A stretch of 44,140 nt of DNA from Flavobacteriaceae bacterium (GTDB lineage: Bacteria > Bacteroidota > Bacteroidia > Flavobacteriales > Flavobacteriaceae): assembly GCA_030828565.1 (NCBI GenBank), contig JAURCF010000005.1, positions 1 through 44,140 on the forward strand. The letters run 5' to 3'. The translations under genes and the position numbers were made by a program. Below the pieces are notes generated by a model. That model ran no database searches, was not told where the DNA came from, and saw only the letters and a list, made by a program, of their open reading frames with translations. Position 1 is the first letter of the stretch; each line of letters starts with the position of its first letter. Shown piece by piece: positions 35,167-42,867 of the stretch.

Positions 35167-37473
35167 TTACCCTTTGGTTTTGCTTTTAAAGGAATCAAAA
35201 TCGCTTTCTGCTATTTTCTTCGGCCAGCTATTGTTGCTAGTATCAATGTCGGCTGTTTCTTGATTAGGATCCACCGTGATTCCAACGATTTCTTTGTCAG
35301 TTGCAATTACTTTTTTGACTTCAGCATCGTTTTTTCTCCAAACTTGTACAGGATACTTTACGAGCTCATTTGTTCCGTCAGCGTAACTATACTCCACTAT
35401 TAGTGGCATTACCAATCCTCCCGGCTTGTCAAAAACTACCTCGTAAAAATATTTTGGTGTCTTTAATTGTGATCGCTCTTCGGGAGATAAATTGTCCATT
35501 ACGTATTCTTTTAACGTAGTTGAATTTTCTATCAAGTCTCCTTCTTTCAAACTCTCATCGTAGTCTTCACTACCTTCTTCAACCATATAGACTAAGGGAG
35601 GTAAATCAGCTTCTGTCAACCCTCGATTTTCCATAATGGTTCTCAATTCTTTATTGGGTTTTGGAGAAACGTAGTATTTTTTAACTTCTTTAACGCCAAT
35701 ATCTACAAAGTCTGTAGTATAAAACCACCCTCTCCAAAACCAATCCAAATCAACAGCTGAAGCATCTTCCATAGTTCGGAAAAAATCTTCTGGAGTTGGA
35801 TGCTTGAACATCCAACGCTGTGAATAGGTTTTAAATGCATGATCAAACAATTCCTTACCCATGACTGTTTCTCGAAGGATATTCAGTGCTGTAGCAGGTT
35901 TACCATAAGCATTGGGTCCCAATTGATATACGTTTTCTGGATTGGACATAATGGGCGATATAAAGGATTGATCTCCCGACATGTAGGGAACTATTTTACT
36001 AGGTTCGCCCCGACGCGATGGATATTTATCGAGTCCTTCGATGGCTTTTGGATGTGTTTTTCCAAACTCTTGCTCTGCAAGGTACTGCCCAAAAGTATCC
36101 AATCCTTCATCCATCCAACCCCATTGACGTTCGTCAGAGTTCACAATCATAGGGAAAAAATTGTGTCCCACTTCATGAATAATTACGCTAATCATTCCAA
36201 ACTTAACGCGATCCGAATAGGTACCATCTTCGTTTGGACGACCGTAATTCCAACATATCATCGGATATTCCATTCCTTGATTTTTAGCATGAACCGATAT
36301 TGCCTTGTGGTAAGGATAATCAAATGTATGCTTGGAATATGTTTTTAATGCGCCTGCTACTGCGAGGGTCGACCATTCTTCCCACAAAGGGTTTCCTTCT
36401 TTTGGGTACATCGAAACAGCCATTACGTCGCTATTACCAATTTTAACAGCCATCATATCCCAAATAAACTTACGGGAGGTAGCAAAACCGAAATCTCGGA
36501 CATTTTCAGCATAAAATTCCCAAGTTTTCTTTTGAGTGGAGAAGTTTTTCTCTGCAGCTTCAGCTTCTTCTTGAGTAACAATTAGGACTGGCTTGTCATA
36601 AGATTTTTTAGCTTTTTCATATCGATTTAGCATGGTTTGGGAAAAAACCTCTTTGCGATTTTGTAGTTCACCTGTGGCATCTAGGATATGATCCGATGGA
36701 ACGGTAATTTCAACATTGTAATTTCCAAAGGGAAGAGCAAACTCGCCATTTCCCCAAAACTGATGGTTTTGCCAACCCTCAACATCGTTATAAACGGCCA
36801 TGCGAGGAAAGAATTGAGCAATGACATAGGCTCGATTCCCATCTTTTGGAAAAAACTCGTATCCCGAACGACCTCTTCCATTTACGTGGTCGTTGATATT
36901 GTACCACCACTTAATCGAAAATGAAATTTTAGTTCCACTTTTCAACGGTCTGGATAAATTGACCCGCATCATGGTTTGATTAATCACATAAGACATTGGA
37001 TTGCCTTTATGATCTCTTACATATTCAATATTAAATCCTCCATCAAAAGGATCGTTGAGATAATTATTGACGAAAGAAGAAGGATAATCGTAGGGCTGAA
37101 CTCCACTTCCGTTTCGCTCCAACGAAGGAGAATCTTTTTTTCTTACGTTTTGATCCAATTGAACCCATAAATATTCCAAATCATCGGGGGAGTTATTGAA
37201 ATACGTTATGATTTCTTGTCCATAAAGTTTTTGATTTTTATCATCCAACTCGATTTTCATGTCGTAATCGGCTCTTTGTTGGTAGTAAGCGTTTCCTGGA
37301 GCACCAGAAGCTGCACGATACATGTTGGGAGTTGAAAATTCTTCGTAAAGTTGGCGGAATTTATTTTCGTTACTATGGCCCGAAATTGGCGCTTCAGACT
37401 CAACCTCTTGAGCAATTGCAAAGCTTGAAAAAAGTATAGTAAGTAGTAAAAAAAATGATCTAAGTTTTGTCAT
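35167..37473 (-). CDS. M1-family metallopeptidase, exported
   Basis: A 768-residue zinc aminopeptidase-like protein. A signal peptide ends at SSFAIAQ. The gluzincin motif HEVGH is at residues 433-437 and the third ligand Glu456 is in WMDEGLDTF, giving the HExxH-18-E spacing of family M1. The exopeptidase GAMEN motif reads QGMEYPMICW. The N-terminal domain is beta-rich. It is likely periplasmic or surface-exposed and digests peptides. I start at ATG 37473 (MTKLRSFF), where the signal peptide begins. Two genes upstream in the same direction encode the DUF6702 and carboxypeptidase-regulatory-like proteins. Confidence 0.9.
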   Translation of the reverse strand: MTKLRSFFLLLTILFSSFAIAQEVESEAPISGHSNENKFRQLYEEFSTPNMYRAASGAPGNAYYQQRADYDMKIELDDKNQKLYGQEIITYFNNSPDDLEYLWVQLDQNVRKKDSPSLERNGSGVQPYDYPSSFVNNYLNDPFDGGFNIEYVRDHKGNPMSYVINQTMMRVNLSRPLKSGTKISFSIKWWYNINDHVNGRGRSGYEFFPKDGNRAYVIAQFFPRMAVYNDVEGWQNHQFWGNGEFALPFGNYNVEITVPSDHILDATGELQNRKEVFSQTMLNRYEKAKKSYDKPVLIVTQEEAEAAEKNFSTQKKTWEFYAENVRDFGFATSRKFIWDMMAVKIGNSDVMAVSMYPKEGNPLWEEWSTLAVAGALKTYSKHTFDYPYHKAISVHAKNQGMEYPMICWNYGRPNEDGTYSDRVKFGMISVIIHEVGHNFFPMIVNSDERQWGWMDEGLDTFGQYLAEQEFGKTHPKAIEGLDKYPSRRGEPSKIVPYMSGDQSFISPIMSNPENVYQLGPNAYGKPATALNILRETVMGKELFDHAFKTYSQRWMFKHPTPEDFFRTMEDASAVDLDWFWRGWFYTTDFVDIGVKEVKKYYVSPKPNKELRTIMENRGLTEADLPPLVYMVEEGSEDYDESLKEGDLIENSTTLKEYVMDNLSPEERSQLKTPKYFYEVVFDKPGGLVMPLIVEYSYADGTNELVKYPVQVWRKNDAEVKKVIATDKEIVGITVDPNQETADIDTSNNSWPKKIAESDFDSFKSKTKG

Positions 37474-37503
37474 ATCAGGGTATTTTTTTAATGAGTATAA
37501 ATA

Positions 37504-37527
37504 TAACAAAAAATGAAGTTTTTGTTA
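37504..37527 (-). repeat. AT-rich hairpin between DUF6702 and the M1 peptidase
   Basis: TAACAAAAA, loop ATGAAG, TTTTTGTTA forms a 9-base-pair stem 7 bases after the DUF6702 stop. It overlaps a near-consensus TATATTTA (37505-37498, minus). It could be a weak terminator or just AT-rich sequence. Confidence 0.35.
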
Positions 37528-37534
37528 ATAGTTT

Positions 37535-38041
37535 TTATAAAAATATTGCGTTTTTAGCATTGCCTTGAACTTGTAACAAACTTTTTTTTAAGGAATCTGT
37601 TGAAAAATGAATGATATTTTGCTGATCTTCAAAAAGATCAAACAATAACGAATTCGATATTTCAATTTTTTTGAAAGGAGCTACCTGTTCTACTTCAAAA
37701 TAACACACAACTTGATCGTCTTTGTATTTTTTACCAACAAATTGAAGTTTTAATGGAATATCGTCAATTGCAATGTTAAGTTTCGAACTTACATATTTAT
37801 TAATAGTCCTATCGATTCGTTCGGGATAATTATCTGGATGCAGCTTATACTGATCCCAGTACCGATGCTGTAATAAGGCTTCCATATCATCCGTAAAAAC
37901 ACGCATGGTAATTTGAAGAGATTCTGAAGCACTCACGTAGGTTATTTGTGTTGTGCTCACATAATATTTATGATTTGAAAATGACATTAAAAAAAATACG
38001 CATCCTACAAGCAGTATTTTTATTTTTATATTTTGATACAT
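37535..38041 (-). CDS. DUF6702-family exported protein
   Basis: A 168-residue protein that matches my recollection of DUF6702, a Bacteroidota family of unknown function. An N-terminal hydrophobic segment (ILLVGCVFFLMSF) is a signal peptide or membrane anchor. Typical is the HKYYVSTTQITYV start of the mature part, then RVFTDDMEALLQ near residue 46. The rest is beta-rich with no catalytic motif that I see. I take ATG 38041 as start (MYQNIKIK) over the TTG two codons earlier. It is placed between the carboxypeptidase-regulatory-like gene and the M1 peptidase, a grouping I believe recurs in the class. Confidence 0.7.
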   Translation of the reverse strand: MYQNIKIKILLVGCVFFLMSFSNHKYYVSTTQITYVSASESLQITMRVFTDDMEALLQHRYWDQYKLHPDNYPERIDRTINKYVSSKLNIAIDDIPLKLQFVGKKYKDDQVVCYFEVEQVAPFKKIEISNSLLFDLFEDQQNIIHFSTDSLKKSLLQVQGNAKNAIFL

Positions 38042-38079
38042 AACCAATTGAATTATACTTTACAGCAAATGATATCCAA

Positions 38080-38814
38080 TCATTTTGCTTTATAACGTTC
38101 GCTTTGTTTGACAAGAAAATCAATCAGTTGAAATTCTTGGTTTTTCTTTAATAACGATTGGGAGGGAAATTTATCATCACAAAACAATAAAAAAGACCCT
38201 ATTTCATCTTGCGGAATTCCCAAACTACCCACAAAAAAAGAATCTTCGTAGAGTTGTCGAATCAAATCACTAGGCTTGAACTTTGAAATGAATTCCGTTT
38301 CCGGGGATTTTTTCGATAACGATTTCGAAATGGCTTTAAACACGTTGACAAAATTAATTCCGTTTGTCAATTGATCCTTTTGCATGATGCTGTTTTGAAC
38401 TCGAGTCGATTTATCGTTTAAATAATCGTAGCTTTTAAACTCTTCTTCTTTAAGGGCTAAAAACTTCTCGGTATTCTCAGGTCCAACAACCACCTCTGAT
38501 AGTTCAGTGACTTTTTCGTTGACCTCTACCACCAATCGGTTTTTGGTTAAAATTACTTCATCAATTATTAAGGCTTTGATTTTGTATTGTAGGGACGAAA
38601 AAATCAATTGGTCACCTAACGCAACTTTGATAGAGAATTCACCATTTTCATTGGTTATAGTGGCTTGCTGCGTTGTGTTGTTAACCACATTGGCAGCTAT
38701 TACATTACTGTTTAAATACAATACTTTTCCCTGCAACCAAGTTCGAGATGGATTTTGAGAAAAACACATCAAACTCAATAACAAGAAAAATGAATTGGTT
38801 AACGCTTTATGCAT
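38080..38814 (-). CDS. Carboxypeptidase-like regulatory-domain protein
   Basis: A 244-residue exported protein. After a signal peptide (ending CFSQ) comes a beta-sandwich resembling the CarboxypepD_reg-like domain found in TonB-dependent receptors: GKVLYLNSNVIAANV, then ITNENGEFSIKVALGDQLIFSSLQYK. This domain spans about residues 25-110. The remainder (about 115-244) is helical and has no motif that I recognise. There is no TonB-dependent barrel. I chose ATG 38814 (MHKALTNSFF), since the ORF-extending TTG at 38841 adds only a Lys-rich stretch; this choice is uncertain. Confidence 0.68.
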   Translation of the reverse strand: MHKALTNSFFLLLSLMCFSQNPSRTWLQGKVLYLNSNVIAANVVNNTTQQATITNENGEFSIKVALGDQLIFSSLQYKIKALIIDEVILTKNRLVVEVNEKVTELSEVVVGPENTEKFLALKEEEFKSYDYLNDKSTRVQNSIMQKDQLTNGINFVNVFKAISKSLSKKSPETEFISKFKPSDLIRQLYEDSFFVGSLGIPQDEIGSFLLFCDDKFPSQSLLKKNQEFQLIDFLVKQSERYKAK

Positions 38815-38897
38815 AGGGTAAAGTAACTGCTTCTTTTTCAATTCAAAAAGAAAACTATACTAAAATTTTGTTAAATGCAAGTGAGAGAAAAAAGTAG

Positions 38898-38970
38898 AGC
38901 GAGAGACCGGGTTCGAACCGGCGACCATCAGCTTGGAAGGCTGACGCTCTACCAACTGAGCTACTCTCGC
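38898..38970 (-). tRNA. tRNA-Gly (anticodon TCC)
   Basis: On the minus strand a 73-base cloverleaf is visible: acceptor GCGAGAG/CTCTCGC with discriminator T, D arm AGCTCAGTTGG, anticodon stem TCAGC/GCTGA around loop CTTCCAA, and T arm GGTTCGAACCC. Anticodon TCC reads GGA and, by wobble, GGG. CCA is not encoded (CTA follows). The TATCTTTG element ends only 6 bases upstream of the mature 5' end. Confidence 0.96.
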
Positions 38971-38976
38971 TTAGTG

Positions 38977-38984
38977 CAAAGATA
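38977..38984 (-). promoter_or_regulatory. -7 element (TATCTTTG) of tRNA-Gly
   Basis: TATCTTTG on the minus strand ends 6 bases before the tRNA 5' end, so transcription must start within about 1-6 bases after it. It lies in the 20-base gap after the GNAT gene. Confidence 0.65.
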
Positions 38985-38990
38985 AGGCTA

Positions 38991-39419
38991 TTATTTGATT
39001 TTCTTTAAAAAATGAAAACCTAAAATTTCAAACCCTTCACGAAAATACAATTTGTGGGAGGCTGCATTTCCAACGTAAGAATTTAATTCAAGCGCCTCAC
39101 AATTTTTTAACTTTATATGTTCTTCAACCCAAACAATAAAAGCATTCCCTATTCCTTGACTGCGATATTCTGGTAGAATAAAAAAATGATCCAATTCACA
39201 ACTTTCTCCCGAATAGTGACGCATTTGGTACCACAATCCACAACAACCTATTAGGGTGTTATCGTGAAAAATTCCAACGCATTCATAGTTTTGAGTGATC
39301 ATTTTTTGAAACCGTTCAAGCAATAAAGCATCTGAAAATTTTCGATGCGTTAAATCTTGAATAAATGGAAGGATGGTACTTAAAGAACGCCTATCCAAAA
39401 TAGAAAAATGTATATTCAT
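38991..39419 (-). CDS. GNAT-family N-acetyltransferase
   Basis: A 142-residue GNAT acetyltransferase. The acetyl-CoA-binding motif A is visible as ELDHFFILPEYRSQGIGNAFI around residues 75-95 (the QGIGNA loop contacts the pyrophosphate). It is followed by motif B, VGNAASHKLYFREGFEILGF. The substrate is unknown. Upstream on the minus strand TATTTTTG is followed by only AATT and then the ATG, so transcription likely starts at the codon itself. tRNA-Gly lies 20 bases downstream. It is divergent from a second, dissimilar GNAT gene. Confidence 0.85.
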   Translation of the reverse strand: MNIHFSILDRRSLSTILPFIQDLTHRKFSDALLLERFQKMITQNYECVGIFHDNTLIGCCGLWYQMRHYSGESCELDHFFILPEYRSQGIGNAFIVWVEEHIKLKNCEALELNSYVGNAASHKLYFREGFEILGFHFLKKIK

Positions 39420-39423
39420 AATT

Positions 39424-39431
39424 CAAAAATA
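39424..39431 (-). promoter_or_regulatory. -7 element (TATTTTTG) with a 4-base gap to ATG
   Basis: On the minus strand TATTTTTG, then AATT, then ATG of the GNAT gene. This repeats the arrangement seen at 10007-10014. Confidence 0.58.
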
Positions 39432-39459
39432 CATTATATTTCAACATATTCCATACAGT

Positions 39460-39903
39460 GTGAAAATCACAATTACTAACATAACGGCATTGGAAACTTA
39501 TAAGGTTCGTCATTCTGTACTTCGAGAAGGGCGTCCGTTAGCCTCTTGCGCAATGGAAGGAGACAACAGCAAAAACACCCTTCATTGGGGCGCTTATTTG
39601 GAGCATACTCTGGTGGGGGTAGTCAGTTTATTCTCAACTCCAGAGCATTTAGATACTCATCAAAATTGCAAACGGATTAGGGGAATGGCTGTGCTCGAAA
39701 ATTATCAAGGAAAAGGAATTGGAAAAGCGCTTATGATGTGTTTGGAAAACCATACCAAAAAAACAGCTACAGAGTATCTTTGGATGAATGCGCGCAAAAA
39801 TGCCATTGCGTTTTATCAGAATGTAGGCTATTCCAAAAAAGGAACGTTTTTTGAAATTGAGCCCATCGGAACCCATGGATATTTATTTAAATCCCTAACT
39901 TAG
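39460..39903 (+). CDS. GNAT-family N-acetyltransferase
   Basis: A 147-residue GNAT acetyltransferase of a type common in Bacteroidota. The N-terminal part has ETYKVRHSVLREGRPLASCAMEGD; motif A is RIRGMAVLENYQGKGIGKALM; and motif B includes LWMNARKNAIAFYQNVGYSK. The only sensible start is the GTG at 39460: 29 further codons upstream are open but they run into the other GNAT gene and its promoter, and look non-coding. A near-consensus TATATTTC lies at 39435-39442. The substrate is unknown. Confidence 0.82.
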   Translation: MKITITNITALETYKVRHSVLREGRPLASCAMEGDNSKNTLHWGAYLEHTLVGVVSLFSTPEHLDTHQNCKRIRGMAVLENYQGKGIGKALMMCLENHTKKTATEYLWMNARKNAIAFYQNVGYSKKGTFFEIEPIGTHGYLFKSLT

Positions 39904-39919
39904 TATTCTAAATTTAATT

Positions 39920-40669
39920 ATGATTAAAATTGCCCCTTTGTTTTATTATCTAAAGCGCCAACGATGGGTTGGATGCCTGGTTGTCATTTTTGTATGGAGT
40001 TGCCAACACAATGCGCAACAAAGCATAAACAATGCCCATTTGACTGGAAAAGGAAATTTAGAACTCGCTGGAAACGATTTCCAACTTCAAAAAGAGGTTT
40101 ATGAAGCCTACCTAAGGATGCAGTTGGCTGCCCAAGAGGATGGAATCGATTTGCTAGGGGTTTCAGGTTATCGCAGTTTTGAAAGACAAAAACAGATTTG
40201 GAATCGTAAGTACACTCGCTTTACCCAAGACGAAGGGTTGACACCGGAAAAAGCCATTGAAAAAATCATTACCTATTCTACGATACCCGGCACGTCGAGA
40301 CATCATTGGGGAACCGACTTGGACATAATAGACAATGGAATATCGGTAACAGGATCGTTGTTAGACCCGAAAAAGTTTGAAGAAAAAGGACCTTTTGGAG
40401 CATTGAAAAAATGGATGGATGAACATGCCAATGCCTTTGGATTTTATTTGGTTTATACAAATGATTCTTCAAGAAAAGGCTTTTATTACGAACCTTGGCA
40501 CTATACCTATCGTCCCCTTTCCAAGCCCCTACTAGAGGAATATAGAAAACTCAACATTCGATCGATTTTAAAAAATGAAAACGTTTTGGGGTACGAGCAT
40601 ATGTTGGACACTTTCATTGAAAAATATACACAAGAAAATATCCTTGATATCAACCCATTAGTTAAGTAA
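39920..40669 (+). CDS. M15-family D-alanyl-D-alanine carboxypeptidase lipoprotein
   Basis: A 249-residue VanY/DacB-like (M15) zinc peptidase that trims D-Ala from peptidoglycan stem peptides. The lipobox VWSC gives Cys28 as the lipid anchor, so it acts in the periplasm. Zinc and active-site motifs are present: VSGYRSFERQ at about 81-90, SRHHWGTDLD at 126-135 (SxHxxGxxxD pattern, His128 and Asp133 or Asp135) and EPWHYTY at 191-197 (Glu191, His194). It lies 16 bases after the GNAT gene and 70 before gpmI. Confidence 0.88.
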   Translation: MIKIAPLFYYLKRQRWVGCLVVIFVWSCQHNAQQSINNAHLTGKGNLELAGNDFQLQKEVYEAYLRMQLAAQEDGIDLLGVSGYRSFERQKQIWNRKYTRFTQDEGLTPEKAIEKIITYSTIPGTSRHHWGTDLDIIDNGISVTGSLLDPKKFEEKGPFGALKKWMDEHANAFGFYLVYTNDSSRKGFYYEPWHYTYRPLSKPLLEEYRKLNIRSILKNENVLGYEHMLDTFIEKYTQENILDINPLVK

Positions 40670-40698
40670 TTTGAGGCATATTTGTGCGGGATTCTATG

Positions 40699-40706
40699 TA
40701 TATTTG
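40699..40706 (+). promoter_or_regulatory. -7 element (TATATTTG) of gpmI
   Basis: TATATTTG is a perfect TAnnTTTG match 33 bases before the gpmI start. TTTG at 40681-40684 precedes it by only 14 bases, so the -33 match is poor. Confidence 0.55.
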
Positions 40707-40739
40707 CATGAAGAAAAAAGTCCAATATAAAACTGGAAA

Positions 40740-42257
40740 ATGACCAAAAAAGTACTCCTTATGATCCTCGATGGGTGGGGAAAATCCCCCGACCCCAAAG
40801 TGTCAGCAATTGAAAATGCAAAAACTCCTTACATGGACTCTTTACTTCAGGACTATCCTGATGCAAACCTACTAACCGATGGAATGAACGTTGGATTGCC
40901 CAAAGGCCAAATGGGAAATAGCGAAGTAGGTCATATGAATCTGGGAGCGGGCAGAATTGTATATCAAGACCTTGCTAAAATCAATTTAGCCGTTCAAAAC
41001 AATACCCTAAAAGATGAACCTGAGCTGAACAAAGCTATTGATTACGCACTTAAAAACAATAAAAAAATTCATCTTCTTGGACTGGTTTCGGACGGAGGTG
41101 TTCATGCACATATCAATCATCTGAAAGGACTGGTTAAAGTCATTCACAATGCGGGATTTTCCAACACTTTTGTTCATGCCTTTACCGACGGGCGTGATGT
41201 CGATCCAAAATCCGGAAAAAATCTATTGGTGGATTTGGAAAGTGAGTTAAAAAATAACGGAGCATCTATCGCTACTGTCATTGGCAGGTATTATGCAATG
41301 GATAGAGACAAACGCTGGGAACGTGTCAAAAAAGCTTATGACTTATTGATTCATGGAGCAGGAAGTCCTTCTCAAAATATTGAAGCTTCCATTCAAGCAA
41401 GTTACGACAAGGGCGTTACTGACGAGTTTATAGAACCCATTGTTCGGGTTGATGAAAACAACCAACCGATAGCCACAATTGAAGAAGACGATGTTGTGTT
41501 GTTTTTTAATTTTAGAACAGATCGAGGAAGGGAATTAACTGAAGTTTTGTCTCAGAACGATTTGACCGAATTTGGAATGAAAAAACTATCGCTTTACTTT
41601 GTAACCATGACCAATTATAACGATGCCTACAAAGGAATCAAGGTGATGTATGACAAAGAAAATATCCAACAAACATTGGGAGAAGTACTTTCTGATGCTG
41701 GAAAAACACAAATACGAATTGCAGAAACAGAAAAATACCCACACGTAACTTTTTTCTTTAACGGAGGAAATGAAGTGCCTTTTGAAGGAGAAAAACGCAT
41801 TTTGTGTCCTTCTCCCAAAGTAGCCACATACGACCTTCAACCCGAAATGAGCGCATACGACATTCGAGATGCAATTGTTCCTGAATTGAAAAAAGAAACA
41901 GCTGATTTTATATGCTTGAATTTTGCAAATCCCGACATGGTAGGTCATACGGGAGATATGAATGCCGCCATCAAAGCTTGTGAAGTAGTTGACGAGTGTG
42001 TTGAGTCTGTTGTAGAAACTGCAAAAAAACACAACTATTCCGTAATTGTAATTGCTGACCACGGCAATTGTGATACCATGATCAACCCTGACGGCAGTCC
42101 AAACACTGCCCATACAACCAACCCTGTTCCTTTGATTCTTATTGACTCTGAAATTGATCACGTCAAAGACGGAGTGTTGGGCGATATTGCCCCAACCATT
42201 CTCGATTTATTGGGAATAAAAAAGCCCGTGGAAATGACCTGTAATTCCTTGGTTTAG
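40740..42257 (+). CDS. gpmI: 2,3-bisphosphoglycerate-independent phosphoglycerate mutase
   Basis: A 505-residue manganese-dependent phosphoglycerate mutase of glycolysis and gluconeogenesis, interconverting 3- and 2-phosphoglycerate. Metal Asp11 is in MILDGWG, the phospho-accepting Ser61 in MGNSEVGHMNLGAGR. Further family motifs are HAFTDGRDVDP, GRYYAMDRDKRWERV and FNFRTDRGREL. C-terminal metal ligands are in NFANPDMVGHTGD and IADHGNCD, and the His of TAHTTNPVPLIL. The length and order are normal, and there is no frameshift. Confidence 0.96.
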   Translation: MTKKVLLMILDGWGKSPDPKVSAIENAKTPYMDSLLQDYPDANLLTDGMNVGLPKGQMGNSEVGHMNLGAGRIVYQDLAKINLAVQNNTLKDEPELNKAIDYALKNNKKIHLLGLVSDGGVHAHINHLKGLVKVIHNAGFSNTFVHAFTDGRDVDPKSGKNLLVDLESELKNNGASIATVIGRYYAMDRDKRWERVKKAYDLLIHGAGSPSQNIEASIQASYDKGVTDEFIEPIVRVDENNQPIATIEEDDVVLFFNFRTDRGRELTEVLSQNDLTEFGMKKLSLYFVTMTNYNDAYKGIKVMYDKENIQQTLGEVLSDAGKTQIRIAETEKYPHVTFFFNGGNEVPFEGEKRILCPSPKVATYDLQPEMSAYDIRDAIVPELKKETADFICLNFANPDMVGHTGDMNAAIKACEVVDECVESVVETAKKHNYSVIVIADHGNCDTMINPDGSPNTAHTTNPVPLILIDSEIDHVKDGVLGDIAPTILDLLGIKKPVEMTCNSLV

Positions 42258-42311
42258 ATATTTTACAACGCTTTAACAACCCAAATATTGAACACAACCT
42301 TTAAATAAAAA

Positions 42312-42866
42312 ATGATGAAATATACATTGATTTTAGTATCGGCAATTTTGTTTTTTAGCTGCAACCTTCAAAAGAAGAAAGAAGCGTCCCAAAAAAAAAT
42401 GGAAATTAAACAAGAAGAAATCACCAATGATTTGATTGGAAAAATAAACCGAAATGATCTCGAAGTACTTCCCTATGCATCATGGTTTACGGAAAATTAC
42501 AACAACTACAATCTAGACAAACAAACAATAGCTTCATTTGAAGAAGTATTATCGGATTATGAAATTACCATTTTTATGGGAACATGGTGTGGCGATAGCA
42601 AAAGAGAAGTGCCTATTTTTTATAAAATTTTAGACCAAGCGGGACTCGACCCTCAAAAAACAACCCTCATCGCCGTGTCTGAATTTAAAGACACCCCCGA
42701 AGGTTTCGAAAAAGGTCGTAACATTAACTACGTACCCACATTTATTTTTGAAAAAAATGGAGTTGAAATCAATCGAATTGTAGAATCTCCTATCGAAACA
42801 CTCGAATTGGACATCCATTCCATTCTAACCAAAAAAGGATATCAGCATACTTATACAGCATTTTAA
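42312..42866 (+). CDS. Thioredoxin-fold lipoprotein with a single active-site Cys
   Basis: A 184-residue lipoprotein (lipobox FFSC, Cys17) with a thioredoxin-like domain. The active-site region is GTWCGDSKREVP: Cys93 followed by Gly-Asp-Ser, so the second cysteine of CxxC is replaced by Ser96. The downstream FEKGRNINYVPTFIFEKNG has the cis-Pro before Thr. It may act as a monothiol reductase, peroxidase-like protein or binding protein in the periplasm rather than a disulfide oxidoreductase. Whether the start is 42312 or 42315 cannot be decided. map starts 1 base after it. Confidence 0.82.
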   Translation: MMKYTLILVSAILFFSCNLQKKKEASQKKMEIKQEEITNDLIGKINRNDLEVLPYASWFTENYNNYNLDKQTIASFEEVLSDYEITIFMGTWCGDSKREVPIFYKILDQAGLDPQKTTLIAVSEFKDTPEGFEKGRNINYVPTFIFEKNGVEINRIVESPIETLELDIHSILTKKGYQHTYTAF

Positions 42867-42867
42867 T

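Noticed and set aside
35839-36348. A 169-residue plus-strand frame opposite the M1 peptidase
   Set aside because: Composition is shadow-like (His/Ile/Phe-rich) and it overlaps the HEVGH-coding region of a clear metallopeptidase.
38066-38089. GCAAATGA ... TCATTTTGC hairpin between the carboxypeptidase-regulatory-like gene and DUF6702
   Set aside because: It has a bulge, overlaps coding sequence and lacks a T-run, so a terminator cannot be supported.
40708-40743. An 11-codon frame (start MKKKVQ) ending in ATGA overlap with gpmI, as a possible upstream regulatory ORF
   Set aside because: Its ATG begins 1 base after the -7 element TATATTTG, so it lies at or before the expected transcript 5' end and would not be translated.
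41586-42161. A 191-residue minus-strand frame opposite gpmI
   Set aside because: It is Cys/Phe/Tyr-rich and aperiodic, typical of antisense shadow frames; the sense-strand gpmI motifs are intact.
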